Shown piece after piece: positions 1 through 8,914 of a DNA stretch of 64,000 bases. A model generated the notes under the pieces. The model did not search any database and was not told where the DNA came from. It saw only the letters and a program-made list of their open reading frames with translations. Source of the stretch: Marinomonas rhizomae (GTDB lineage: Bacteria > Pseudomonadota > Gammaproteobacteria > Pseudomonadales > Marinomonadaceae); contig NZ_CP073343.1 in assembly GCF_024397855.1 (NCBI RefSeq), positions 2,604,001 to 2,668,000 on the forward strand, in the 5' to 3' direction. Within the stretch, counting starts at the first letter, position 1. Each line of letters opens with the position of its first letter. A program made the translations under genes and the position numbers.

Positions 1-793
1 TGTTTAAAGGTAGGTTCTTCGCCCAATAATCATCACGTAATACATAAGTAATACTTCTACCAGGCTCAACTTTAAGTACTTTGTAAGGGCCTGAACCAAT
101 AGGAATATATAGAGACGCCTCAGTAAAATCTTTTCCTTCCCAGACATGCTGAGGGATCACTGGCAAATTACCTGAGTTAATAACTTGTAATCGGCTACCT
201 TTCTCACCAAAATTCAGTCTAACGGTTAGTGGATCAAGCACGTCAACTGATTGCACATCTAAAAAACGAGATTTGATATTACTTAATCCCTGCTGTTGAA
301 AACGCTCTATCGAAAAAGCAACGTCCTTTGCGCGAACCGATGTACCATCGCTAAATTTAGCTTCCTTCCTTAAATGATAGGTAACCGACGAATAATCATC
401 AGCTATAGCAATTTTTTCTGCTAATAAACCATAACGTACTTTTGTTTCATCCTTATCATGCCCTCGATCAGTTAGGCCATCATATAACCAAAACAAACCT
501 CTTGGCTTAGTACCCAAATTAATAAATTGATGCAAAGAATCGAAGCTGCCAATTTCGGCAATCACTAAGGCTCCCTGCTTAGGAGCTTGAGAGTTAGCGT
601 AATCAAAATGATCAAAATCAGCAGAATATTTAGGTGGGCCATACAAAGAAACGGCATGAGTCACCTCCTCAGCCACCACATTTTGCATCGTACAAAGAAA
701 TAAAACGGCTGTCATAAAAGATCGTTTTTTGAATACATAAACGCTTTTCAGTGTATATGCATACGCAAAAAGTAAATTAAAAAACATTTTCAT
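1..793 (-). CDS. YejA-like peptide ABC transporter substrate-binding protein (partial, C-terminus off window)
   Basis: A reverse-strand reading frame runs open from the window edge to an ATG at 793, giving about 264 N-terminal residues of a family 5 solute-binding protein. The N-terminus has a basic stretch (KKR) followed by a hydrophobic segment and a likely signal cleavage near VVAEE. The mature start (YGPPKYSADFDHFDY, then APKQG, IGSFDSL, and later FSDGTSVRAKDV) is the pattern of YejA, the periplasmic component of the YejABEF peptide/microcin C importer. The ATG overlaps the stop of the upstream ABC exporter by one base (TGATG), so the two are probably translationally coupled. No permease genes are visible here; they could lie beyond the left edge. 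The substrate is unknown; the iron-linked context suggests a peptide siderophore or its breakdown product. Confidence 0.85.
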   Translation of the reverse strand, partial: MKMFFNLLFAYAYTLKSVYVFKKRSFMTAVLFLCTMQNVVAEEVTHAVSLYGPPKYSADFDHFDYANSQAPKQGALVIAEIGSFDSLHQFINLGTKPRGLFWLYDGLTDRGHDKDETKVRYGLLAEKIAIADDYSSVTYHLRKEAKFSDGTSVRAKDVAFSIERFQQQGLSNIKSRFLDVQSVDVLDPLTVRLNFGEKGSRLQVINSGNLPVIPQHVWEGKDFTEASLYIPIGSGPYKVLKVEPGRSITYVLRDDYWAKNLPLN

Positions 794-2487
794 CAAGAGT
801 ATTCCTTGTCATGAAAAGAAGAGCTGTTTTCAGCAGTCTCAAGAAAAAAAGGTGTAATTTTTCCTTCGTCAATCCGATAGACCTTGTCTGCGATATGAAA
901 ATAATGATCATCATGGGTAATCGCGATCACTGTTTTCCCCCGCGCTTTTAACTCAGGCAATAACTCGGTATAAAATACCTTTCTAAAAACCGGATCTTGA
1001 TCCGCGGCCCACTCATCTAGAACAATAATGCTACGATTCTCTAGATAGGCTAAAAGTAAGGCCAAACGCTTTCGCTGACCTTGAGATAACTTTGTTGTAT
1101 TTAACTTACCATCAACATTCACGTTGACTTTTTTCTCTAATGACAATGCTTGCAAATAATGCTCTACAAGCTCTGTATCAGGTCGTTCTCCTGCTTCATT
1201 GATTAATTCCTTAAACAAATAAAAATCGGCGAACACGACAGAAAAATGGCTAAGGTAAAAATCTATATTTGTATTGTCTATATACTCTCCTGCAAACTGA
1301 ACAGAACCAGATTGCGGAGCATATAAACCAGTCACTAAACGAGCGCAGGTTGATTTCCCCGTTCCATTACCTCCCACCCAGAATACCAACTCCCCTTGGT
1401 TAAGTTGAAAGTCTATGGGGCCTACACAAAAGCCAGACTCTCCGCCTTCAGAAGGGTATTGATAATAAACTTTATCGAGTACCAGACTCCCCCAGTTATC
1501 AGAATATTTGGTAGGCTTGCCGATATTGCATTTCTTGGTTTTACCTTCTGCAAATGGCATTTCAGCATCAGGTTCTGCAAGCGAAAGTTTCTGTATTTTG
1601 GTATAAGCAACAGATCCTTGCAGCAGAGTAGGAAGAGAGCCGACCAAACCAGCAAGCGGCGAACGCAGAAATAAAATAGCTAATGCAAAGCCTGCAATAT
1701 CCTCTCTTGTCCCTATATTAAATTGCGCATATAGCAGAACAACCATTGCAATCAGTAACAGAATCGACGAATTTACCCAGCTGCCATTTAGTACGGTCAA
1801 ACGATCTGCTTTTGTTTCTAAATCGAGAGCATGCTGCACCACTGGCACCATACTTTTATGATAAAAAACCTCTCGTCTCTGCTTGCTTAGTTTTAGTTCA
1901 TTACGCCCTTTGATCAATCCTTCATAGCTCTCGTATAGGAAATCATCATTGTCCCTGACTCGCTTTTTATAACCTCTCGATGCCGTCATCAGAACTTTAC
2001 CGATCAACACAGATAATAAAGTCATTACAACAGTACAAAAGAAGAATGGTGGAGACAGATGCAATAAGTAACCGTAACAGCTAACTAGTACCGCAAGGCC
2101 AAACACCACAAAAGGTAAACTATTAAACGCCTGACTAATAGAAGCGACATCCTTAGTTAAAGACGCCAGTATGGCGGGTTGTCCTAGTAAATCTAAACGC
2201 TCTACCGAGGTATTCATTAATCGTCGAGAAAGTAAGAGGCGCAAGCGGTACACAACTTTATGCCCTAACGACGTCAACATAGACTGAGAACAAAAACTCA
2301 GTATAAAAAGGGAAAATATCAACCCAAATAGAGCGAGAATATTGTTCGCATTGATGCTTGCTCCCGACACTACATCATTAATAAATGAAATGACGGCAAT
2401 CCCACAAAATGCACTTAACACACTCAGGGTAATAGCTGATAAAAAGAGGAAAGCATTCCCTTTCATTAAAACCATGATTAACTTCAT
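793..2487 (-). CDS. PvdE/SyrD/YojI-type cyclic peptide (siderophore) export ABC transporter
   Basis: This 564-residue protein fuses a membrane domain and an ATPase, as in the cyclic-peptide exporter family that includes PvdE (pyoverdine), SyrD and YojI (microcin J25 efflux). Hydrophobic segments occupy about residues 10-35, 50-70, 125-165 and 240-285. The nucleotide-binding domain has Walker A GGNGTGKST (372-380), signature LSQGQ (467-471), Walker B IIVLDE (487-492) and the switch histidine at about 525. It sits at the inner membrane and would export a peptide-like compound. A good Fur-box match lies 25-43 bases upstream of the ATG, so iron control is likely. The gene is followed by the YejA-like protein and diverges from a TonB siderophore receptor. 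The family is clear; the substrate is inference. Confidence 0.87.
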   Translation of the reverse strand: MKLIMVLMKGNAFLFLSAITLSVLSAFCGIAVISFINDVVSGASINANNILALFGLIFSLFILSFCSQSMLTSLGHKVVYRLRLLLSRRLMNTSVERLDLLGQPAILASLTKDVASISQAFNSLPFVVFGLAVLVSCYGYLLHLSPPFFFCTVVMTLLSVLIGKVLMTASRGYKKRVRDNDDFLYESYEGLIKGRNELKLSKQRREVFYHKSMVPVVQHALDLETKADRLTVLNGSWVNSSILLLIAMVVLLYAQFNIGTREDIAGFALAILFLRSPLAGLVGSLPTLLQGSVAYTKIQKLSLAEPDAEMPFAEGKTKKCNIGKPTKYSDNWGSLVLDKVYYQYPSEGGESGFCVGPIDFQLNQGELVFWVGGNGTGKSTCARLVTGLYAPQSGSVQFAGEYIDNTNIDFYLSHFSVVFADFYLFKELINEAGERPDTELVEHYLQALSLEKKVNVNVDGKLNTTKLSQGQRKRLALLLAYLENRSIIVLDEWAADQDPVFRKVFYTELLPELKARGKTVIAITHDDHYFHIADKVYRIDEGKITPFFLETAENSSSFHDKEYS

Positions 2488-2511
2488 TCACAACAACCCA
2501 TCACTGGTATT

Positions 2512-2530
2512 AATATGCATTCTCATTATC
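2512..2530 (-). promoter_or_regulatory. Probable Fur box upstream of the exporter
   Basis: Read on the minus strand, GATAATGAGAATGCATATT matches 14 of 19 positions of the classical Fur consensus, including the whole left half GATAATGA. It lies 25-43 bases before the exporter start codon, where a repressor would block transcription. The match was counted by eye. Confidence 0.6.
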
Positions 2531-2856
2531 AACATTATTTTATAGAAAGATACCATTAAGCACCAGAAAAACATATATCACACAAATACTCCTAATCGAC
2601 TAGGCGCTAGATATCCCATTCCATAAAGGAGGCCTTATTGTGACGATATAGTTACTTTACTCACCCTCCCTACTAAGTCCGTCATCAAAGCATCATAGAT
2701 TGATTTTGAAACACATTTATCTCTAACAATACTCTGATGATTTCCACCCAACACACAATTAGTTGCAACTCCATTGAAGTCAATATTTTTTGAAGGATTA
2801 CTGACATCTCTAATCCTCTTTAACTAATGCGACATCATATGACGAAAAAAATAAAT
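2531..2856. other. Gene-free divergent intergenic region
   Basis: The 497 bases between the exporter and the receptor are AT-rich and hold no convincing ORF with a ribosome-binding site. Apart from the Fur-box candidates at each end and a small palindrome near the receptor, I see no further structure in it. Confidence 0.5.
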
Positions 2857-2875
2857 GAAAACGATTATTAATTGC
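2857..2875 (+). promoter_or_regulatory. Weaker Fur-box candidate upstream of the TonB receptor
   Basis: GAAAACGATTATTAATTGC matches 12 of 19 Fur consensus positions. About 35 bases further on, at 2907-2923, lies an ATTAAT-tgtaa-ATTAAT inverted repeat that could be a second or overlapping site. Both are upstream of the siderophore receptor, where Fur control is the rule for the family. Confidence 0.45.
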
Positions 2876-2996
2876 AATAGCATTTACATAAATATTTTTT
2901 TTTGCTATTAATTGTAAATTAATGTCAATGCCTTAATTGCATTCACAAAACATTTAAACAAACGCTATCAATTAAAAAATAGGATTGAGCAACAAC

Positions 2997-5303
2997 ATGA
3001 ATAAGACACTCATAGCCAAATATGTCTCATCTAGGATCAAACCAAGACATTCATTTATTCTGGCTCTCGCTATAATCAGTCCGATTGCTCTAGCAGCAGA
3101 TGAACCTACAGATCAAAACACAAATACAGAGAACAATACGCTAGACACACTAGTTATCTCTGGAGTTAAACAGTCGCTCACAACGAATGTCTCACAATCC
3201 TCCATGCGAACTGAGGCGAACTTAGCTGAAATCCCTAGATCTGTAGTGGTTATAAACGACGAGATTGCAAGCGAGCAAAATGCGAGCTCTTTAAGCGATG
3301 TAGTACATAACATCAGCAACGTATCAGAAGACAATAACTATGGCGGAACAAGAGATCAATTTTCTATTCGTGGTTTTAATGCCAACGTCTATGAAGATGG
3401 AGCTAGAGTATATGGCGTCGCACAAGATAAAGCGGTCATGGAAGACATTCAGTATGTCGAAGTAGTTAAAGGGCCAGAATCAGTTTTGTATGGCAACATG
3501 AATCCTGGTGGACTAATCAACGTCATTAGCAAAAAGCCATCACCTAACCAAGCAACAGATATTGAGTTGAATCTAGATGAACATGGACAACAACGTCTAA
3601 GCATCGACAGTACTGGAGCACTTAATAAAGATAAAACGGTTCTTTATCGTATTGTCGGCGTAACGGATGATTCTGATGAATGGCGAGATGACTCAGACAG
3701 CACCCAAACCTTTATTGCTCCGACCATTACGTGGTTTGCTAGTGAGGACACCGAAGTCACTCTATTTTATAAATACAATAAAGAGGAGCTTCCTTTCGAT
3801 CGTGGCACATTGGCGGTACGTAACGCCTCAAACACAGGATGGAACTTCCTAGATATTGACTCTAGCCGAATAGGAACTAGCTTTTCTAGACAGGAGCGTG
3901 AAACTGAAAAATTTGGTTTTGAAGTGGCTCATGACGTCAATGATTACTGGACGACTCGCTTCAAATATCAACATCAAAAGCGTGATACAGACGGTCGCAG
4001 AGTGCATTTCTATGCTGCTTCAGACGCTTCAGTATCAACAGTTCTTGGCACAAGTATCCGAAACCAAGATCAATACAAAGTAGCATTTGACGGTAATATC
4101 AACCGCTATGTTAACGATAGCCAAACAAGCAGCAACACAGACATATTCTCTTGGGAAAACCAACTTAACTTTGACTGGGGAAAAAGCTCACACACAATCA
4201 TTACAGGTGCTGACGCGACACGCTACAAAGAGACAATAATTAACAATGCCTCTAAAAGCTGGTCAAATACCACAATGGCAGCGCTCTCTGCCGTAATTTT
4301 TGGTGAAGCGTCGCCTAATTCTGGACTCTATAATTACTATACAGATAGCTCAGCAGCCAGTGACCCAAATGATTACTACCACTTAAATACAACAAAAGAA
4401 GAAATAAAAGAATACGGCATTTTTATCAATGATTTAATAAAGTATGGAGACTGGAACTTTGCTGTAGGGCTTCGACATGATACTTATTCAAGAGAATTCA
4501 AAGACACCTATGACAGTGCCATTTTAGCTAACCCTGCAGGGAGAGCCAACTTTAGCAACTCAGACGCGAAAAGTCCGAATGACTCTAACCTAAGCGGACA
4601 AATAGGCGCCCTATATAAGCTGTCGGATTCTGTTTCTTTCTTCTCAAATATTGCGACTTCTTATCTACCAAACAACAATTTCGATACAGTGAAGCAAGAA
4701 TGGGTAGACCCACAGGAAGGTACACAATACGAAGCAGGCATCAGGTTTTCGCTCTTAAATCACAAACTTAATTTGACAACATCCGCATTCCATATCAACT
4801 TAGATAACGTTGCTTATAGAAACGATGGCAATCCAATTAGTTATGATGTCTACAAACAACGCAGCCAAGGTTTTGAAATTGATGGTGATTACGCCATCAA
4901 CGATCAATTAACCACCTTATTTTCATATGGCTATACAGACGTTGATTTTGTAGATTCTCCGGATAGTGCGAATAAACCAGTCAATGTGCCGATGCACAAC
5001 GCAAGTGCTTGGTTATTTTATGATGTTACAGAAGAGTGGGGAGTCGGTACAGGTATCCTTTATGTAGGAGAGCGTGCAGGAAATCGTAGAAAAGACTACG
5101 ACTACAAACTCGACGCTTATACGACAACCGATGTAACCCTTTGGTACCAACCTAGTTTCGCAAACGACCAGCTACGTATGCAGTTAACCGTTGCAAATAT
5201 ATTTGATGAGGATTACTACAGCGCTGGTTCAGATTCCACACAAAATGCAGTTTATTTAGGTGAACCTCGCACTGTCTCTTTAAAAGCAAAATACAGTTTT
5301 TAA
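2997..5303 (+). CDS. TonB-dependent siderophore receptor
   Basis: Outer-membrane beta-barrel receptor for a ferric siderophore, powered by TonB. The N-terminal signal peptide ends near LAADEP. The plug domain follows: IPRSVVVINDEI, then SIRGFNANVYEDGARVYG, and VEVVKGPESVLYGNMNPGG, typical of the FhuA/FpvA siderophore family. The barrel ends in KAKYSF with the terminal aromatic residue needed for outer-membrane assembly. The length (about 768 residues) is normal. A TTG at 2985 is in frame, but AGGA at 2981-2984 directly abuts it, so the ATG at 2997 is the better start. Divergent Fur-box candidates and the neighbouring exporter support an iron role. The particular siderophore cannot be read from the sequence. 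Confidence 0.93.
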   Translation: MNKTLIAKYVSSRIKPRHSFILALAIISPIALAADEPTDQNTNTENNTLDTLVISGVKQSLTTNVSQSSMRTEANLAEIPRSVVVINDEIASEQNASSLSDVVHNISNVSEDNNYGGTRDQFSIRGFNANVYEDGARVYGVAQDKAVMEDIQYVEVVKGPESVLYGNMNPGGLINVISKKPSPNQATDIELNLDEHGQQRLSIDSTGALNKDKTVLYRIVGVTDDSDEWRDDSDSTQTFIAPTITWFASEDTEVTLFYKYNKEELPFDRGTLAVRNASNTGWNFLDIDSSRIGTSFSRQERETEKFGFEVAHDVNDYWTTRFKYQHQKRDTDGRRVHFYAASDASVSTVLGTSIRNQDQYKVAFDGNINRYVNDSQTSSNTDIFSWENQLNFDWGKSSHTIITGADATRYKETIINNASKSWSNTTMAALSAVIFGEASPNSGLYNYYTDSSAASDPNDYYHLNTTKEEIKEYGIFINDLIKYGDWNFAVGLRHDTYSREFKDTYDSAILANPAGRANFSNSDAKSPNDSNLSGQIGALYKLSDSVSFFSNIATSYLPNNNFDTVKQEWVDPQEGTQYEAGIRFSLLNHKLNLTTSAFHINLDNVAYRNDGNPISYDVYKQRSQGFEIDGDYAINDQLTTLFSYGYTDVDFVDSPDSANKPVNVPMHNASAWLFYDVTEEWGVGTGILYVGERAGNRRKDYDYKLDAYTTTDVTLWYQPSFANDQLRMQLTVANIFDEDYYSAGSDSTQNAVYLGEPRTVSLKAKYSF

Positions 5304-5322
5304 CCTTGCTATAAAAAACAAT

Positions 5323-5357
5323 AAAGGAAAGGCCCTGCAAAAAAGGTCTTTCCTTTT
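5323..5357. terminator. Bidirectional terminator between receptor and uraD
   Basis: A nine-base perfect stem, AAAGGAAAG at 5323-5331 pairing with CTTTCCTTT at 5348-5356, sits exactly between two convergent genes and overlaps the uraD stop codon. A- and T-rich flanks are present on both sides. Confidence 0.65.
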
Positions 5358-5877
5358 ACAAATCCGCCAATCTGAACCCTGCAATTTTATGCACTTCGCT
5401 CATGGCGCGGTCAAACTCTGTTTGCCAGTCATTGGGGGTTCTAGATTCAAAGCCTGCAAGTATCTGATCCTTGGTCGCGCCTTTTACGGCCATGATGAAG
5501 GGAAAGCCAAACTTCTCTCGGTATGTATCGTTCAGCTGTAGAAAATGCGCCAACTCTTCTTCTGAGCATTGATCCAGCCCTGCTCCTGACTGCTCTGAGG
5601 TTGACGCATGAGTGAGTTCACCCGCTAACGCCGCTTTGCCAGCTAAATCTGGATGAGCACGTAGCAGTATGAGTTTTTGTTCATCTGTACTTTGCTCTAC
5701 GATGTCTGCCATAGTGGCTTTGATTTTATCGATGCTGTCAAAGTACTCGCTGGGGTGCGAGGCTTTTTGTCGCCATAGCTCTTCTGCCACCCAAGTGGAA
5801 TGTTCATAAATACTGCTAAATAGCGCGATAAAATCCGCTTTTTCCATTTCACTGATTACAGCTAACGGGTCGTGCAT
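5356..5877 (-). CDS. uraD: 2-oxo-4-hydroxy-4-carboxy-5-ureidoimidazoline (OHCU) decarboxylase
   Basis: Third step of urate breakdown: decarboxylates OHCU to S-allantoin. The 173-residue length is normal. Family hallmarks are LLRAHPDLAGK with the catalytic-type histidine at about 75, the TSEQ motif at 93-96, a FGFPFI loop at 123-128 and the C-terminal AGFRLADL. No signal peptide is seen, so it is cytosolic. It diverges from the 5-hydroxyisourate hydrolase gene, 196 bases away, which supplies its substrate. The regulator is not obvious from its own promoter. Confidence 0.95.
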   Translation of the reverse strand: MHDPLAVISEMEKADFIALFSSIYEHSTWVAEELWRQKASHPSEYFDSIDKIKATMADIVEQSTDEQKLILLRAHPDLAGKAALAGELTHASTSEQSGAGLDQCSEEELAHFLQLNDTYREKFGFPFIMAVKGATKDQILAGFESRTPNDWQTEFDRAMSEVHKIAGFRLADL

Positions 5878-6073
5878 AATAGGACTCCAATCTCTGACGG
5901 CTTATACAAAAAGATCTCTAAACGAATCTCGATAAATAATAAAAACGCTTGCTATAGGAACACATGGCACAAATATTGATCTCTATGAAACAATATTTTC
6001 AGCACCATTTCACTTATAAAGACGCTTACTTGCAAAAAGCAGGCTAGTTTTCAGATTAGATTGAGGTAAAACA

Positions 6074-6439
6074 ATGGGATACTTAACCACACACATTTTA
6101 GATACGACAAAAGGCATCGCCGCCGCTGGTGTTAAAATCGACCTTTACCAGCAAACTAAAGACGGACAACGACAGCTCATTCATAGCACGATATCCAACA
6201 ATGATGGTCGCTGTGATCAGCCCTTATTACAAGCGGATAGCTTCTCTGCAGGCATATATGAGCTGGAGTTCGCCATTGATGAGTACTTTGCTGACAGCTC
6301 TAATGAAGCCACTCTAAAAGAGGGTCCGAGCTTCTTAAATACAGTAATTATTCGTTTCGGCATCAGTGATGAAAACGCTCACTATCATGTTCCTCTTCTG
6401 GTTTCGCCTTATTCTTACAGTACTTATCGTGGCAGCTAG
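6074..6439 (+). CDS. uraH: 5-hydroxyisourate hydrolase (transthyretin-like)
   Basis: Second step of urate catabolism: hydrolyses 5-hydroxyisourate to OHCU. The 121-residue protein has the family pattern LTTHILD with the active-site histidine at 7, the DGRCDQPLL segment, HYHVPLL, and the diagnostic C-terminal YRGS tetrapeptide. No signal peptide is visible, so a cytosolic tetramer is expected. A GAGG ribosome-binding site precedes the ATG. It lies between uraD (opposite strand) and hpxO (same strand), so substrate channels through neighbouring genes. Confidence 0.95.
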   Translation: MGYLTTHILDTTKGIAAAGVKIDLYQQTKDGQRQLIHSTISNNDGRCDQPLLQADSFSAGIYELEFAIDEYFADSSNEATLKEGPSFLNTVIIRFGISDENAHYHVPLLVSPYSYSTYRGS

Positions 6440-6527
6440 CCTTGAATAACCAGCTCAACATTTAACGAGCCGAAATAGAGCAAAAATAAATAAAGCCGCA
6501 CCAAGATAAGTCATTTCCTGCCCTATC

Positions 6528-6564
6528 GGTCAAAGAAGAAAGCCAGCCTATTTCTTCTTTGACC
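6528..6564 (+). terminator. Long hairpin after uraH
   Basis: A perfect 14-bp stem (GGTCAAAGAAGAAA at 6528-6541 with its complement at 6551-6564) and a nine-base loop follow uraH. There is no clear U-tract, so it may act as an mRNA 3' stabiliser as much as a terminator. Confidence 0.45.
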
Positions 6565-6633
6565 TAGCACCACCGATTACGCACCCCTCTAAAACAAAGG
6601 TTTCACATAAATAAATATAGGCTCATTTGTTTC

Positions 6634-6652
6634 ATGGCATATTTATTGCCAT
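6634..6652. promoter_or_regulatory. Candidate operator upstream of hpxO
   Basis: ATGGCA-N7-TGCCAT is a perfect inverted repeat 75 bases before the hpxO start. The spacing suits a dimeric regulator. Which protein binds is unknown; the only regulator nearby is the GntR/FCD gene downstream. Confidence 0.35.
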
Positions 6653-6726
6653 TTACTCCTTTAACAAGACATTAAAAATTCGCTACGACAACACGACAAC
6701 GAAGCGAAAGATTAAAGGGGAATGGT

Positions 6727-7905
6727 ATGAAAGCACTTATTATTGGCGGCGGTATTGGCGGCATGTCTGCAGCGGCTGCGTTAAAGCAACAAGGCATCGA
6801 GTGTGAAATTTTTGAAGCAGTGAAAGAAATCAAACCTGTTGGCGCGGCGCTCTCTATTTGGTCTAACGGTGTAAAGTGCATGAACCATTTAGGTATGGGC
6901 AGCATTATGGACGAACTCGGTGGCCCGATGCACAACATGGCCTATCACGACGGTATAACTGGCTCCGTGATGACGCAGTTCAGTCTTGCACCATTGGTTG
7001 ATGCGGTTGGAGAACGCCCTTGCCCTGTATCAAGAGCAGACTTACAAAGCCAAATGATCGATTGGTGGGGACGCGACAAAGTCCAGTTTGGCAAACGCAT
7101 TGAAAGAGTCGAACAGAGTGACACAGGCGTCACCGCATATTTTACCGATGGCACCAGCGCCGTGGGTGATTTTATGATTGCGGCCGATGGCGCACATTCT
7201 GTCGTACGCGCTGACGTGATAGGTTATCAAACAGAACGTCGCTACGCCGATTATGTGAACTGGAATGGTTTGGTAGAAATCGATGAAAGCATTGCCCCTG
7301 GCGATCAATGGACAACCTTTGTTGGCGAAGGCAAACGCGTTTCTATTATGCCAATTGCCAATGGTCGCTTTTACTTCTTCTTTGATGTGCCATTACCAAA
7401 AGGCCTAGCGGAAGACAGAAGCACAGTCGTTGCTGATCTAACGAGGTACTTTAAAGGTTGGGCTGAACCTGTCCAAAAACTGATTGCCGCCATTAATCCA
7501 GAAACCACAAACCGTATCGAAATTCATGACATCGAGCCATTCGATACCTTGGTAAAAGGCAATATCGCCCTACTTGGCGATGCGGCTCACAGCACAACCC
7601 CAGACATTGGCCAAGGCGGTTGCTCTGCACTCGAAGACGCCGTTGTACTTGGTCAGTGTTTCGCGGATCAATTAAAAGAGAAAGGCAAAACGGTTTCTGG
7701 TGTGCTAGCCGCTTTGAAGCAATATGAAGAAGAGCGCCGCTATCGCGTTAAAGACCTTGTACTAAAAGCTCGTAAACGTTGCGATGTTACTCATGGTAAA
7801 AACATGCAAGAAACCCAAGCTTGGTACGACGAACTAAGGCACGAAACAGGCGAAAATATCATCGCAGGATTGCGCACCACTATTATCGGTGGGCCGCTGG
7901 CCTAG
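6727..7905 (+). CDS. hpxO: FAD-dependent urate hydroxylase
   Basis: First step of urate breakdown: oxidises urate to 5-hydroxyisourate with NADH and oxygen. The 392-residue flavoprotein has the dinucleotide motif GGGIGG (8-13), an ADGAHS motif (153-158) and GDAAHS (284-289), all typical of group A flavin hydroxylases. Arg204, Tyr216 and Asp293 fall at the same numbers as the urate-site residues I recall for Klebsiella HpxO, which argues against a salicylate-type hydroxylase. A strong AAGGGG ribosome-binding site precedes the ATG. Together with uraH and uraD it completes urate to allantoin. No allantoinase or xanthine dehydrogenase gene lies in this window. Confidence 0.93.
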   Translation: MKALIIGGGIGGMSAAAALKQQGIECEIFEAVKEIKPVGAALSIWSNGVKCMNHLGMGSIMDELGGPMHNMAYHDGITGSVMTQFSLAPLVDAVGERPCPVSRADLQSQMIDWWGRDKVQFGKRIERVEQSDTGVTAYFTDGTSAVGDFMIAADGAHSVVRADVIGYQTERRYADYVNWNGLVEIDESIAPGDQWTTFVGEGKRVSIMPIANGRFYFFFDVPLPKGLAEDRSTVVADLTRYFKGWAEPVQKLIAAINPETTNRIEIHDIEPFDTLVKGNIALLGDAAHSTTPDIGQGGCSALEDAVVLGQCFADQLKEKGKTVSGVLAALKQYEEERRYRVKDLVLKARKRCDVTHGKNMQETQAWYDELRHETGENIIAGLRTTIIGGPLA

Positions 7906-7921
7906 CCCCTAAAACATTACT

Positions 7922-7962
7922 TGGCAAAAAGTGATTACCACAGGGAAATCACTTTCTTGCCA
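7922..7962. terminator. Convergent terminator hpxO / GntR regulator
   Basis: A bulged hairpin joins TGGCAA and AAGTGATT (7922-7936) with AATCACTT and TTGCCA (7947-7962). It overlaps the 3' end of the convergent regulator gene, as is common for bidirectional terminators. Confidence 0.5.
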
Positions 7963-8665
7963 GTTTCAAGAACCGCTCTCTGCTGTTGGTTAGATGTAAG
8001 CGCATTGCAGCCCGCGCAGCATAGGAATCCCCTCGTTCGATCGCGGTATATACTTCTTCGTGTTCATGATTCACATGAGACACATCTATGCGCTTACGTG
8101 GCACTAAACTATTTTCCATGTGCTGCATGATATCGACAAAGTAATGATTGCCTGCTGATTTAGCGATTAATAAATGAAAGTTAAAATCCGCTGACCCGGC
8201 GTCTGATACATGACCGTTTCTATCTATGGCTCGCAAGGCATCTAATGCTTGGCGAATTTCCACCAGCTGCTCTTCGGTGCGTCGTAACGCAGCCAAACCG
8301 GCTATTTCCACTTCCAATCCAATGCGCAACTCCAAGATCTCTACAGCATCGTTGACATAATCAAACGACAGATCCATTGGCCCTTGCCCTTTATTATTTA
8401 AAACAAAGGTGCCTATACCGTGTTTGGTTTCAACGTTTCCTGATGCTTGAAGGCGCTGCAGTGCTTCTCGTACAACCGTACGGCTAACGCCATGCTCTTG
8501 CATGATATCCGCTTCTTTAGGCAACTTATCACCGGGAACTAAAACCTTACTTTCAATTTTATGCAGTATTTCTTGAACCAGTTTCTGCGCCAGATTCCGT
8601 TGTGGTTTTTGCTCCCGACGGGGCTCATCAGAAGAATTAGCGGACAATAAAGGGTCATGTTTCAC
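7949..8665 (-). CDS. FadR/GntR-family (FCD domain) transcriptional regulator
   Basis: A 238-residue regulator with an N-terminal winged helix (about residues 25-90, including KLPKEADIMQEHGVSRTVVREALQ split across the recognition helix) and a C-terminal helical FCD ligand domain, whose metal/ligand site usually includes Asp/His residues such as those in FNFHL and HVNHEHEE. Such proteins repress catabolic operons until an organic acid binds. It diverges from the enolase-superfamily/TRAP operon, and matching sequence elements occur in both promoters, so it most likely controls that operon and itself. A role in the adjacent urate genes is possible but less supported. Confidence 0.9.
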   Translation of the reverse strand: MKHDPLLSANSSDEPRREQKPQRNLAQKLVQEILHKIESKVLVPGDKLPKEADIMQEHGVSRTVVREALQRLQASGNVETKHGIGTFVLNNKGQGPMDLSFDYVNDAVEILELRIGLEVEIAGLAALRRTEEQLVEIRQALDALRAIDRNGHVSDAGSADFNFHLLIAKSAGNHYFVDIMQHMENSLVPRKRIDVSHVNHEHEEVYTAIERGDSYAARAAMRLHLTNSRERFLKLARK

Positions 8666-8691
8666 TTTCAGTTATTCCTACAACCAAAAAA

Positions 8692-8877
8692 GTCATCATA
8701 CAACATATAAAAGAAATACGGAAAACGAAATAAAACAAGGTATTAAACAAAGATCCGCCTCACAAATCATCGTAACTGGGCGTAGTAATGACTAGAAACT
8801 CGGTGTTAGCCCGTATTAAAAAATAGTCATCGTACCTCTTGACCAATAAAAAGTAAGTTGTATGATGTACTACATCA
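8692..8877. promoter_or_regulatory. Cluster of repeated operator-like elements in the divergent promoter
   Basis: The 11-mer CATCATACAAC at 8694-8704, near the regulator start, recurs as its exact reverse complement GTTGTATGATG at 8857-8867, near the enzyme gene. TGATGT-act-ACATCA (8863-8877) is a perfect inverted repeat. Variants TCATCGTAA (about 8768) and TCATCGTAC (about 8827) lie between. Repeats at both ends of a divergent promoter fit an autoregulated GntR/FCD repressor. Confidence 0.5.
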
Positions 8878-8914
8878 AATTAAATACATTAGATCGACAG
8901 AGATTTTCTTAGCC

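Noticed and set aside
1396..1674. 92-residue plus-strand frame
   Set aside because: Lies wholly opposite the exporter gene and has no ribosome-binding site or family pattern.
7921..8130. 69-residue plus-strand frame
   Set aside because: Antisense to the GntR/FCD regulator and its terminator.
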